Source: Apopatocola sp963618015
GTDB lineage: Bacteria; Bacillota; Clostridia; Oscillospirales; Oscillospiraceae
Length of the DNA stretch: 51,573 nucleotides
Direction: 5' to 3'
NCBI GenBank assembly: GCA_963618015.1
Contig: CAVEQS010000018.1
Span: forward strand, 1 to 51,573
The notes beneath the pieces were generated by a model. It searched no databases. It was given only the letters and a program-made list of their open reading frames with translations, and was not told the DNA's origin. Shown here piece after piece: positions 42,164 through 49,343 of this stretch. Every line of letters starts with the position of its first letter. The first letter of the stretch is position 1. A program made the translations under genes and the position numbers.

Positions 42164-42218
42164 ACCATCCCCATTCCGTGCGGCCTGCCGCCGGACGAAG
42201 CACATCGGAGGAATTACC

Positions 42219-43205
42219 ATGCATGAAGAACTATTGCTCCTGAGCGAAGAAAATGTCCGCGAGCTCCTCTCCGTGGAGGACGCCATCGCTGCCGCGGAGG
42301 AGACCTTTTACCGCATCGGCACCGGCGATATCACCGTCGGCAATATGTCGCTGATGTTCACGGACGAGACAAGAAAGAATAACTTCCATTCCATGCCTGC
42401 GGTGCTGCACTTCAAGCACGTCGCCGGTGTGAAGTGGATCAGCACGTTTTCCGCGCCGCTGCCGGGGTATACGTTCTGCCACGGCACGAGCATCCTCCTG
42501 AGCGATACCAACACCGGCTCGCCGATCGCCCTGGTCGGCGGGACGAGCATCACCGCCATGCGCACTGCGGGCGGCCACGGCGTCGTGCAGGCAAAGCACC
42601 TTACGAACCCCGACCCCGAGGTGCTCACCGTTATGGGCTGCGGCCTGCAGGCGAGAGCCGGTATCCGCGGCTTCCTGACGCAGTTCCCGTCCATCCGGCA
42701 GGTGCGACTCTATAACCGCAGCCGCGTGCCGATGGAGGAAGTGCGCAAGCAATATGAAGGCCGTGCCGAGGTTGTGATCTGCGATACGCCCGCGCAGGCC
42801 GTGGAAGGAAGCCGCCTCATCCTTATGGCCTCCGGCGCGCATGAGCCGCTGCTCAAGGTAGACATGGTCAAGCCCGGCACGACCGTCATCGGCATCGAGG
42901 GCTTCCGGGATATCGAGCCGGCGCTCTGCCAGACGGCGGACAAGTGGTATCTCGGCTACCGCCGCCCGGATCAGGACATCATCAACAGCCCGCACTTGAA
43001 CCCTACGGGATTCGTGAAGAACGACTATGTGTTCGGCGATATGACGGAGCTTCTCACCGGGAAGGTTCCCGGCCGCGAGTCGGAGAGCGAGATCATCGTG
43101 TCCACGCACATGGGCATGGGCGCGCATGACGTGAACTGCGCGGAGATCGTGTACCGCCGCGCGCTCGAAAAGGGTATCGGACAGAGATTCGTCATGGAGG
43201 GATAA
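42219..43205 (+). CDS. Ornithine cyclodeaminase / mu-crystallin family protein
   Basis: A 328-residue NAD(P)-dependent protein of the OCD/mu-crystallin/alanine dehydrogenase family, whose members handle imines (ornithine cyclodeaminase, ketimine reductase, alanine dehydrogenase, SbnB). Seen: GVKWISTF (substrate Lys), SITAMRTAGGHGV, the Rossmann loop GCGLQARAGIRGF and MTELLTGKVPGR near the C-terminus. GGAGGA precedes the ATG. Placed between the Mo-enzyme subunits and mobA, it is probably a pathway enzyme that reduces or oxidises an imine related to the opine-dehydrogenase substrate; this is inference. Confidence 0.85.
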   Translation: MHEELLLLSEENVRELLSVEDAIAAAEETFYRIGTGDITVGNMSLMFTDETRKNNFHSMPAVLHFKHVAGVKWISTFSAPLPGYTFCHGTSILLSDTNTGSPIALVGGTSITAMRTAGGHGVVQAKHLTNPDPEVLTVMGCGLQARAGIRGFLTQFPSIRQVRLYNRSRVPMEEVRKQYEGRAEVVICDTPAQAVEGSRLILMASGAHEPLLKVDMVKPGTTVIGIEGFRDIEPALCQTADKWYLGYRRPDQDIINSPHLNPTGFVKNDYVFGDMTELLTGKVPGRESESEIIVSTHMGMGAHDVNCAEIVYRRALEKGIGQRFVMEG

Positions 43206-43208
43206 GCA

Positions 43209-43787
43209 ATGCTGACCGTCATTCTGACCGGAGGACAGAGCCGGCGCATGGGGCGCGACAAGGCGCTTCTGCCGGTGGGGAACGAAACGATGAGTCTGAA
43301 GCTGGCAAAGTGCTATGCCTGCCTCGGCCCCGTCGCGTTTTCCGTGGATCGTCCCGGGCGGTTTGACTGCGGCGGCTATCTGGAGCTCCCGGACACTTAC
43401 CCCGGAAAAGGGCCGCTGAACGGCCTCTATTCCGCGTTCACGCAGACAGACGAGAATGCCGCGTTTTTCACCGCCACCGATATGCCGAACGGCGATCCCG
43501 AACTGGCCCGCGCCCTGTATTACGGGCTGGGGGAATACGATGCGAGCATCATCCGGCGTGCTGACGGGCGGCTTGAGCCGATGTTCGGCGTGTTCCACCG
43601 GCGCTGCCTGCCGTATGTAAAAGAGGCGCTTGAGAGCGAGTGTCGTTCTTTCCGCGCAGTATTTGAGCGGATGAACGTGCATTATTTCAGCGAGGATGAT
43701 CTGAAGGAATGGGACCTGAACGTTATTCTTGCCAACCTCAATACGCCGGAGGCATATGAGCGCTTCCTTGCCCAGGAAGCAAATTGA
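43209..43787 (+). CDS. mobA: Molybdenum cofactor guanylyltransferase MobA
   Basis: A 192-residue nucleotidyltransferase that adds GMP to molybdopterin to give the (bis-)MGD form needed by the DMSO-reductase-family enzyme encoded just upstream. The N-terminal LTGGQSRRMGRDKALLPVG is the GTP/Mg signature, followed by TATDMPNG. GGAGGG lies eight bases before the ATG, three bases after the OCD-family gene. It is the last gene of the enzyme operon. Confidence 0.93.
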   Translation: MLTVILTGGQSRRMGRDKALLPVGNETMSLKLAKCYACLGPVAFSVDRPGRFDCGGYLELPDTYPGKGPLNGLYSAFTQTDENAAFFTATDMPNGDPELARALYYGLGEYDASIIRRADGRLEPMFGVFHRRCLPYVKEALESECRSFRAVFERMNVHYFSEDDLKEWDLNVILANLNTPEAYERFLAQEAN

Positions 43788-43810
43788 CGATCCTCACGAG
43801 GAGAAAAGAT

Positions 43811-43856
43811 AAGATTTCCCGGCGGGTACGGTGCTCCGTGCCCGCCGGGAAATCTT
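43811..43856 (+). terminator. Very stable hairpin ending the enzyme operon
   Basis: A 21-bp stem with one wobble pair (left arm from AAGATTTCCCGGCGGG to 43831) around a TGCT loop lies 24 bases after the mobA stop. A T-run is lacking, yet its stability and position favour transcription termination. Confidence 0.65.
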
Positions 43857-43933
43857 CTGTATGGATCGTTGATCGACGCTTGAACTTCAATAAAAGTGTT
43901 ACCCCATACCAAGTTAATCCATATTCGGGCGGC

Positions 43934-43962
43934 TTGACTGCGCCCGGTACAGCCTGTATAAT
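43934..43962 (+). promoter_or_regulatory. Promoter of the Moco biosynthesis operon
   Basis: TTGACT (43934-43939) and a perfect TATAAT (43957-43962) are 17 bases apart. Transcription would start near 43970, directly at the riboswitch. Confidence 0.85.
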
Positions 43963-43975
43963 AAACATCGTAAAA

Positions 43976-44078
43976 ACAAAATGTTTCCGAGCCGTACAGC
44001 CTAAGGCGAAAGCTATGGCCTGCGGCCGTTCCCGCACAAGCGGGACAGAGCCTTGCCGGAAACGGCACGACTTTCCGT
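43976..44078 (+). ncRNA. Molybdenum (tungsten) cofactor riboswitch, Moco RNA motif
   Basis: The leader contains the conserved blocks of the Moco RNA motif in order: TTTCCGAGCCG, AAGGCGAAAGCT, GGCC..CGGCC and the closing GCCGGAAACGGCACGACTT. A further hairpin, GTTCCCGC-ACAA-GCGGGAC, is present in the position of the variable stem. It begins a few bases after the predicted transcription start and is followed by a terminator ahead of moeA, so cofactor binding probably controls read-through. Identification is by eye. Confidence 0.8.
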
Positions 44079-44149
44079 ATTTGAGAAGGAGACGACGAAC
44101 TTTTGGGGCATGCTGCGTGCATGACCCTGTGGTATGCATACTGCTTTTT

Positions 44150-44178
44150 AAGGCCGTCTCGTTCGAGACGGCCTTTTT
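44150..44178 (+). terminator. Riboswitch-linked intrinsic terminator before moeA
   Basis: AAGGCCGTCTCG pairs with CGAGACGGCCTT around TT, followed by TTT. It stands between the Moco riboswitch and moeA, 33 bases before the ATG, and is the likely expression platform. The 44079-44149 segment joining them has no gene. Confidence 0.85.
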
Positions 44179-44210
44179 GAATTGCATTATTCTCGCTGGA
44201 GGAAGAAACC

Positions 44211-45425
44211 ATGCTGAAACGACCGAAATATGAAGAAGCCCGCGACCTGCTGCTGTCGCTTGTCCGTCCGGGGGAGACGGAGAATGTGCCGCTCGAGGAG
44301 AGCGCCGGGCGCGTCCTCGCGCAGGAGCTGTACGCCGCGGAGAATGTTCCGGCGTTTGACCGCTCGCCCTACGACGGCTATGCCCTTTGCGCCGCGGATG
44401 TGAAGGACGCCTCACGCGAAGCGCCCGTAACACTGCGCGTGCTCGAAGAGATCCCGGCCGGGAGTGCGCCCACCCAGCGCATTACCGCCGGAACGGCCAG
44501 CCGCGTTATGACCGGCGCACCGATCCCCGAAGGAGCAGACACGGTCATCATGTTTGAAAAGACGGAATTCACCGAAACGACCGTCACGCTCTTTGCTCCC
44601 GTGCGTCTTGGCGACAACGTCGTCCGTGCCGGAGAGGACATCCGTTCCGGCGCGCTGCTTGTCCCGGCGGGAATACGTATTGACGCCGCACTGGCCGGCT
44701 CGCTCGCGGCGCAGGGCTTGACCGAGCCGCTCGTTTACAAAAAGCCCCGCATTGCCGTTCTCTCCACCGGCACCGAGCTCGTGGAAGCGGACGAGACGCC
44801 CGGCGCGGGAAAGATCCGCAATTCCAATGCCTATACGCTCATCGCCGCCATTCGGTCTATCGGCTGCGATACCGAATATCTCGGCATTGCGCCGGACGGT
44901 ACGGAGGGCATTGCCGCGGCGATCGCGAAGGGGCTGAGCACGTGCGATGCCGTTGTGTCCACCGGCGGCGTTTCGGCGGGCGACTATGATCTCACGCCCA
45001 ACGCCATCGAAAGCCTCGGCGCGGAAGTGCTTGTGCGCGGTCTTGCCATGAAGCCGGGCATGGCGTGCGCTCTGGCCGTGCGGGAGGGAAAACTCATCCT
45101 CTCGCTCTCCGGGAATCCGGCCTCCTCGCTCACAACGTATTACGGCGTGGTCGTGCCGGTGCTTCGGAAAATGGCCGGGCTTTCGGACTGCGTGCCGGAG
45201 GAGATCACCGTAACGCTCGCGGATGACTTTAAAAAGAAAAGCCCGGTGACGCGCTTCCTGCGCGGAAAGCTCCGCATCCGCGGCGGCGAGGCGTTTATCG
45301 AGCTCAGCGGCGATCAGGGCAACGTTGTGCTCTCGAGCGCCGTCGGCTGCGACGTAATGGCGATCGTTCCCGGGGGTAGCGGCCCGGTCAGTGCCGGAAC
45401 AAAGCTGAAAGGATTCCTTCTCTGA
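44211..45425 (+). CDS. moeA: Molybdopterin molybdenumtransferase MoeA
   Basis: A 404-residue enzyme that inserts molybdate into adenylylated molybdopterin. PAFDRSPYDGYAL, MTGAPIPEGADTVI, STGTELV and GGVSAGDYD with SGNPASS are the family blocks, covering all four MoeA domains. GGAGGAAG precedes the ATG. It is the first gene of the riboswitch-controlled operon; moaA starts one base after its stop. Confidence 0.95.
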   Translation: MLKRPKYEEARDLLLSLVRPGETENVPLEESAGRVLAQELYAAENVPAFDRSPYDGYALCAADVKDASREAPVTLRVLEEIPAGSAPTQRITAGTASRVMTGAPIPEGADTVIMFEKTEFTETTVTLFAPVRLGDNVVRAGEDIRSGALLVPAGIRIDAALAGSLAAQGLTEPLVYKKPRIAVLSTGTELVEADETPGAGKIRNSNAYTLIAAIRSIGCDTEYLGIAPDGTEGIAAAIAKGLSTCDAVVSTGGVSAGDYDLTPNAIESLGAEVLVRGLAMKPGMACALAVREGKLILSLSGNPASSLTTYYGVVVPVLRKMAGLSDCVPEEITVTLADDFKKKSPVTRFLRGKLRIRGGEAFIELSGDQGNVVLSSAVGCDVMAIVPGGSGPVSAGTKLKGFLL

Positions 45426-45426
45426 T

Positions 45427-46380
45427 ATGATCGACAGCTACGGAAGAAACATTCATTATCTCCGCCTTTCGGTAACGGATAAGTGCAATCTGCGCTGCCG
45501 GTACTGCATGCCGGAGGAGGGCGTGTGCCCAAAGCGTCATGACGAAATGCTGACGGAGGAGGAAATGGTAACCGCGGTGCGCGCCGCGGCCTCGCTCGGC
45601 ATCGATAAGCTGCGCATCACCGGCGGCGAGCCGCTGGTAAAAAAGAACATCCTCTCCCTGTGTGAGAAATGCGCCGCCGTGCCCGGCATCCGTGAGGTTT
45701 GCGCTACGACGAACGGCACCCTTCTCCCGGAACTTGCCAAACCGCTGCGTGCGGCGGGCGTACAGCGGCTGAACATCAGTCTCGATACGCTCAACGCCGA
45801 AAAGTATGCCTATATCACGCGCCGCGGCACGCTCGAATCGGCGCTGCGCGGCATTCAATCGGCGTATGATGCCGGGTTTGAGCATTTGAAGGTCAACGCG
45901 GTTCTCATCGGCGGCTTCAACGACGACGAGATCCCCGCGCTGGCGGAGCTGACGCGGTATTATCCCATGGACGTGCGCTTTATTGAGCTCATGCCGATGA
46001 CGGAGAGCGAGGCCTTCGGCGCGAATGCTTACGTTTCCGGAGACGCAGTGCTCAAAGCGCTGCCGCAGCTCACGGAAACCGTGCAGGACGACGGTGTGGC
46101 AAAGCTCTACCGGCTCCCCGGTGCGCAGGGAAACATCGGCCTCATCCGTGCGGTGAGCCGCCATTTCTGCGCCGCCTGCAACCGCATCCGGCTTACATCG
46201 GACGGAAAGCTCAAGCCGTGCCTGCACTCGGATCAGGAGTATCCCATCAAGGGGCTCGACGAAGACGGCATGCGCCGCGTGATGCGTGAGGTCATTCTCG
46301 CAAAGCCCGCGTGCCATGACCCGCTCTCCGCCGCGGAACGCAGCCACGCCGGGCGCAGCATGAACGAGATCGGAGGGTGA
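45427..46380 (+). CDS. moaA: GTP 3',8-cyclase MoaA
   Basis: A 317-residue radical-SAM enzyme carrying out the first step of Moco synthesis from GTP. SAM cluster cysteines Cys20, Cys24 and Cys27 (TDKCNLRCRYC) and the second cluster C-x2-C-x13-C (HFCAACNRIRL through KPCL) are present. The chain ends with the conserved Gly-Gly needed for activity. It is coupled to moeA and to the mobB-moaC fusion (one base apart on each side). Confidence 0.96.
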   Translation: MIDSYGRNIHYLRLSVTDKCNLRCRYCMPEEGVCPKRHDEMLTEEEMVTAVRAAASLGIDKLRITGGEPLVKKNILSLCEKCAAVPGIREVCATTNGTLLPELAKPLRAAGVQRLNISLDTLNAEKYAYITRRGTLESALRGIQSAYDAGFEHLKVNAVLIGGFNDDEIPALAELTRYYPMDVRFIELMPMTESEAFGANAYVSGDAVLKALPQLTETVQDDGVAKLYRLPGAQGNIGLIRAVSRHFCAACNRIRLTSDGKLKPCLHSDQEYPIKGLDEDGMRRVMREVILAKPACHDPLSAAERSHAGRSMNEIGG

Positions 46381-46381
46381 A

Positions 46382-47353
46382 ATGACAAACATACCCATTA
46401 TGGCGCTTGCCGGGTATTCCGGCTCGGGCAAGACAACGCTGCTGGAAAAGCTCATCCGGGAGATCAAGTCGCGCGGCGTACGTCTGGCCATCATCAAGCA
46501 CGATGGCCACCAGTTCGAGATCGACCACGAGGGCAAGGACTCCTGGCGGTTTACCCACGCGGGCGCGGACATTACTGTGGTGACCTCTGCGGATAAGACG
46601 GCGTGCGTTGCGCTCGGCGAACACCCACTCTCCAATCTGCTCAGCGGCATACACGATGTCGATCTCATTTTGATCGAGGGCTTTAAAAACGAAAAGCTGC
46701 CGCAGATCGGCGTGGCAAGGCGGGAAAACGGCAAGGGCTTCACCGCGCCGCTTGAGCACTTCCTTGCTATCATTACGGACATGGACGTGGAAAGCCCCGT
46801 GCCGCGTTTCGGCTATGAGGATATTCCGGCCATTGCCGATTTCATACTGGAGAACACGATTATGGAAAAACCGAAGGATTTTACGCACTTCAACGACGAA
46901 GGCCGCGCCAAGATGGTCAACGTCGGTGAAAAGCCGGAGAGCCGCCGCACCGCGACCGCCGCGGCGCGCGTGCTCGTGAACCGGACGACGTTCGATCTTA
47001 TCCGTTCCGGCGGCATGAAAAAGGGCGACGTGCTCACCGTGGCGCAGATCGCGGGCGTTATGGGCGCCAAGCGTACGCCGGACCTCATTCCGATGTGTCA
47101 CCCCATTCTGCTCGACGGAATCGACCTCTCTCTTCGGCTCGACGAGAGCCGGTGCAGCGTGGAGATCGAAGCCACGGTATCGTGCGATGGACGTACCGGC
47201 GTGGAGATGGAAGCGCTCACGGCGGCGTCTACGGCGGCGCTGACCGTGTATGATATGTGCAAGGCCGTACAAAAGGATATGGTGATCTCCGACATCTGCC
47301 TGCTGCGCAAGAGCGGCGGTGTCCACGGAGATTTTGAAAGAAAGGAAGAATAA
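46382..47353 (+). CDS. mobB-moaC: MobB-MoaC fusion protein
   Basis: A 323-residue two-domain protein. Residues about 1-160 are MobB, a GTP-binding partner of MobA (P-loop GYSGSGKTT, then IKHDGH and LILIEGFK). Residues about 166-323 are MoaC, which makes cyclic pyranopterin monophosphate (FNDEGRAKMVNVGEK, LIPMCHPILL, GVEMEALTA, DMCKAVQKDM). MoaC works directly after MoaA, its neighbour. The joint at EKPKDFTHF shows no stop or slippery site, so this is a true fusion. Confidence 0.93.
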   Translation: MTNIPIMALAGYSGSGKTTLLEKLIREIKSRGVRLAIIKHDGHQFEIDHEGKDSWRFTHAGADITVVTSADKTACVALGEHPLSNLLSGIHDVDLILIEGFKNEKLPQIGVARRENGKGFTAPLEHFLAIITDMDVESPVPRFGYEDIPAIADFILENTIMEKPKDFTHFNDEGRAKMVNVGEKPESRRTATAAARVLVNRTTFDLIRSGGMKKGDVLTVAQIAGVMGAKRTPDLIPMCHPILLDGIDLSLRLDESRCSVEIEATVSCDGRTGVEMEALTAASTAALTVYDMCKAVQKDMVISDICLLRKSGGVHGDFERKEE

Positions 47354-47355
47354 CT

Positions 47356-48267
47356 ATGGGTTATACCGCAGCAGTCATTACCATAAGCGACAAGGGAGCG
47401 CGCGGCGAGCGTGTTGATACGAGCGGGCCGCGTCTCGTCTCCATGCTGAAGGAACACGGCTACGACGTGCGCTATACCGCCATCGTCCCCGATGAGCGGG
47501 AACAGATCAAAGCCGAGCTTGTCAAATGCGCCGATGAGCTGAAGCTCTCTCTCGTGCTTACGACCGGCGGCACGGGCTTCTCCCCGCGCGATATTACGCC
47601 CGAGGCCACACTGGAGATCGTGGAGCGGCGCACGCCGGGCATTCCGGAGGCCATGCGCGCCGAGAGCTTCAAGATTACGCCGAGAGGCTGCCTATCCCGC
47701 GCCGAAGCCGGTATCCGCGGCCGGACGCTCATCGTCAACCTCCCCGGGAGCGAGAAGGCGGCCAAGGAAAACCTCGAGGCCGTGCTCGAACCCATCGCCC
47801 ACGGCGTGCAGATGCTGCTTGGCAGCGGCTCGGCCGACTGCGGCGTGCCGATGGGGCACGAGCACCATCATCAGCACGGGAAAAAGAGCCCCTCGATGGA
47901 CGAGTGGCTGCGCGAGGCGAAAAAAGACCCGTCGGCCCAAAAGATCGGCATGTACCTGACGCACAACGGTGTTGTGCGCGCCACGGCGAGAGCCCTTGCA
48001 CGCGGGGGCGATACCTCCGCAGCGCCGGTCTCCGGCATGGTGCTTTCGTATGACCGCGAAAAGGTCGAAGCCGCCATTGCCGATACGTACAAGCTGGATG
48101 GCGTCTACTATGTGCGCGCCTGGCTCAATGAGGGGGAACTCTCCGTGGGCGACGACATCATGTACATCCTTATTGGCGGCGATATCCGCCCGCATACGGT
48201 CGATGCACTGCAATACCTCGTCGGGCGCATTAAAACCGAGTGTGTCACGGAAACCGAAACGTTTTAA
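47356..48267 (+). CDS. MogA/MoaB-type adenylyltransferase fused to a divergent MoaE-like domain
   Basis: A 303-residue two-domain protein. Residues about 1-160 match MogA/MoaB (ITISDKGARGERVDTSG, LTTGGTGFSPRD, NLPGSEKAAKENLE), which adenylylates molybdopterin. A His-rich linker (HEHHHQHGKK) joins a C-terminal domain (about 178-303) that looks like a MoaE-type molybdopterin synthase large subunit: THNGVVRATAR, SYDREKVEAAI, GELSVGDDIMYILIGGDIRPH and RIKTE with its Lys. No moaD (sulfur carrier) is in the cluster. The last gene of the operon; an imperfect hairpin follows near 48273-48316. Confidence 0.85.
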   Translation: MGYTAAVITISDKGARGERVDTSGPRLVSMLKEHGYDVRYTAIVPDEREQIKAELVKCADELKLSLVLTTGGTGFSPRDITPEATLEIVERRTPGIPEAMRAESFKITPRGCLSRAEAGIRGRTLIVNLPGSEKAAKENLEAVLEPIAHGVQMLLGSGSADCGVPMGHEHHHQHGKKSPSMDEWLREAKKDPSAQKIGMYLTHNGVVRATARALARGGDTSAAPVSGMVLSYDREKVEAAIADTYKLDGVYYVRAWLNEGELSVGDDIMYILIGGDIRPHTVDALQYLVGRIKTECVTETETF

Positions 48268-48404
48268 AGCCGGAGGCAAGCACATTGAAGCGGCTGTAGA
48301 CGCAGCTTTGCCTCTCCGAAAGCCTTGATTCTACCTTCAGGGGGTGTCCTTTTTCCCGCAATTCTGCTATAAAGAAACCGAGCAATGCAAAGGAGCGCGG
48401 TTTT

Positions 48405-49304
48405 ATGGACCTCAACAAGATCGGACAATACATTGCGGGCAAGCGAAAAAACCTCGGCTTTACGCAAAAGCAGCTTGCCGAAAAGCTCGGCGTGAGCGAT
48501 AAATCGGTCTCCAAGTGGGAGCGTGGCATATGCCTGCCGGACGTATCGCTCTATACGGAGCTTTGCGCGGTGCTCGGCATCGGCATCAATGAGTTCCTTT
48601 CCGGCGAGGATATTTCGGAAAACGATCTGCTGCGCCGGGCCGAGGAAAACATCCTTCAGACGGCGGCGGACGGGAAGCGGCGGCGAGAGCGTCTCCTATG
48701 GATCGTCGGCGCGCTGCTTGTGCTTTCTCTCGCGGCGCTCTCTGTCATCGGGGTGTACCTGTTCCGCGCAAACCGGCCGGAGAATGTGATCCGCCCGGTG
48801 GAAAAAGACAGCACCGAGATGCAGACGATCAAGCTCCTCGCCGGTCCGGACGGAGCCTATATGTACCGATACACCGCCTCGGATGACTTCCTCGCGCTGC
48901 GTGTGTATTTGACAACGTACCACTTCGGCAAACAAGTCAGTAAAGAGAACTGGGCGGTCGTCGGCTACGAGGACATCGGCTCGCCGGAGGAGGGGACGAT
49001 CCTCATTGTTCCGGATTTTGAAAATTTCCAGGTGAAACTCATCCTTGCCGGTGGAGGGTCAAAACTATCGATGAGCTTCCCCATACTGGAGGGCGCGGAA
49101 AATCGAAAGCATTTCATCAGAGCCGGGGTGTCCATGGAGGACGCAGCACCCATAACGTTTGATGCGGAGCAGCCGCTTCTCGCCCTGCGCTACAGCGGCG
49201 ACGGCCTCCGGGTCGGCAGTCTTCAGGAGTTTGTGGACGGCGATGTATCGCCGGTAAACGACTATGACTACTATATTTCTCTTGAATTCTGCAAAGCGGA
49301 ATAA
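48405..49304 (+). CDS. Membrane-anchored XRE-family regulator
   Basis: A 299-residue protein. Residues about 5-60 are a Cro/C1-type helix-turn-helix (LGFTQKQLAEKLGVSDKSVS, KWERGICLPD). One membrane helix (about 98-120) follows a basic stretch (KRRRERL), and the remaining 170 residues would be extracellular, beta-rich and unrecognised. The design suggests a one-component sensor that reads an external signal and binds DNA at the membrane. AAAGGAG precedes the ATG. No partner gene is adjacent on the same strand. Confidence 0.88.
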   Translation: MDLNKIGQYIAGKRKNLGFTQKQLAEKLGVSDKSVSKWERGICLPDVSLYTELCAVLGIGINEFLSGEDISENDLLRRAEENILQTAADGKRRRERLLWIVGALLVLSLAALSVIGVYLFRANRPENVIRPVEKDSTEMQTIKLLAGPDGAYMYRYTASDDFLALRVYLTTYHFGKQVSKENWAVVGYEDIGSPEEGTILIVPDFENFQVKLILAGGGSKLSMSFPILEGAENRKHFIRAGVSMEDAAPITFDAEQPLLALRYSGDGLRVGSLQEFVDGDVSPVNDYDYYISLEFCKAE

Positions 49305-49334
49305 AAGTGGCGGCTCGAATGAGCCGCCACTTTT
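49303..49334. terminator. Bidirectional terminator
   Basis: AAAAGTGGCGGCTC / GAGCCGCCACTTTT with a GAAT loop lies between the convergent XRE-regulator and lipoprotein genes and can serve both. Confidence 0.9.
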
Positions 49335-49343
49335 GCAGATAAT

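Noticed and set aside
48273..48316. Terminator after the mogA-moaE-like gene
   Set aside because: GAGGCAA/TTGCCTC pair, but the stem is interrupted and no T-run follows; too weak to call.
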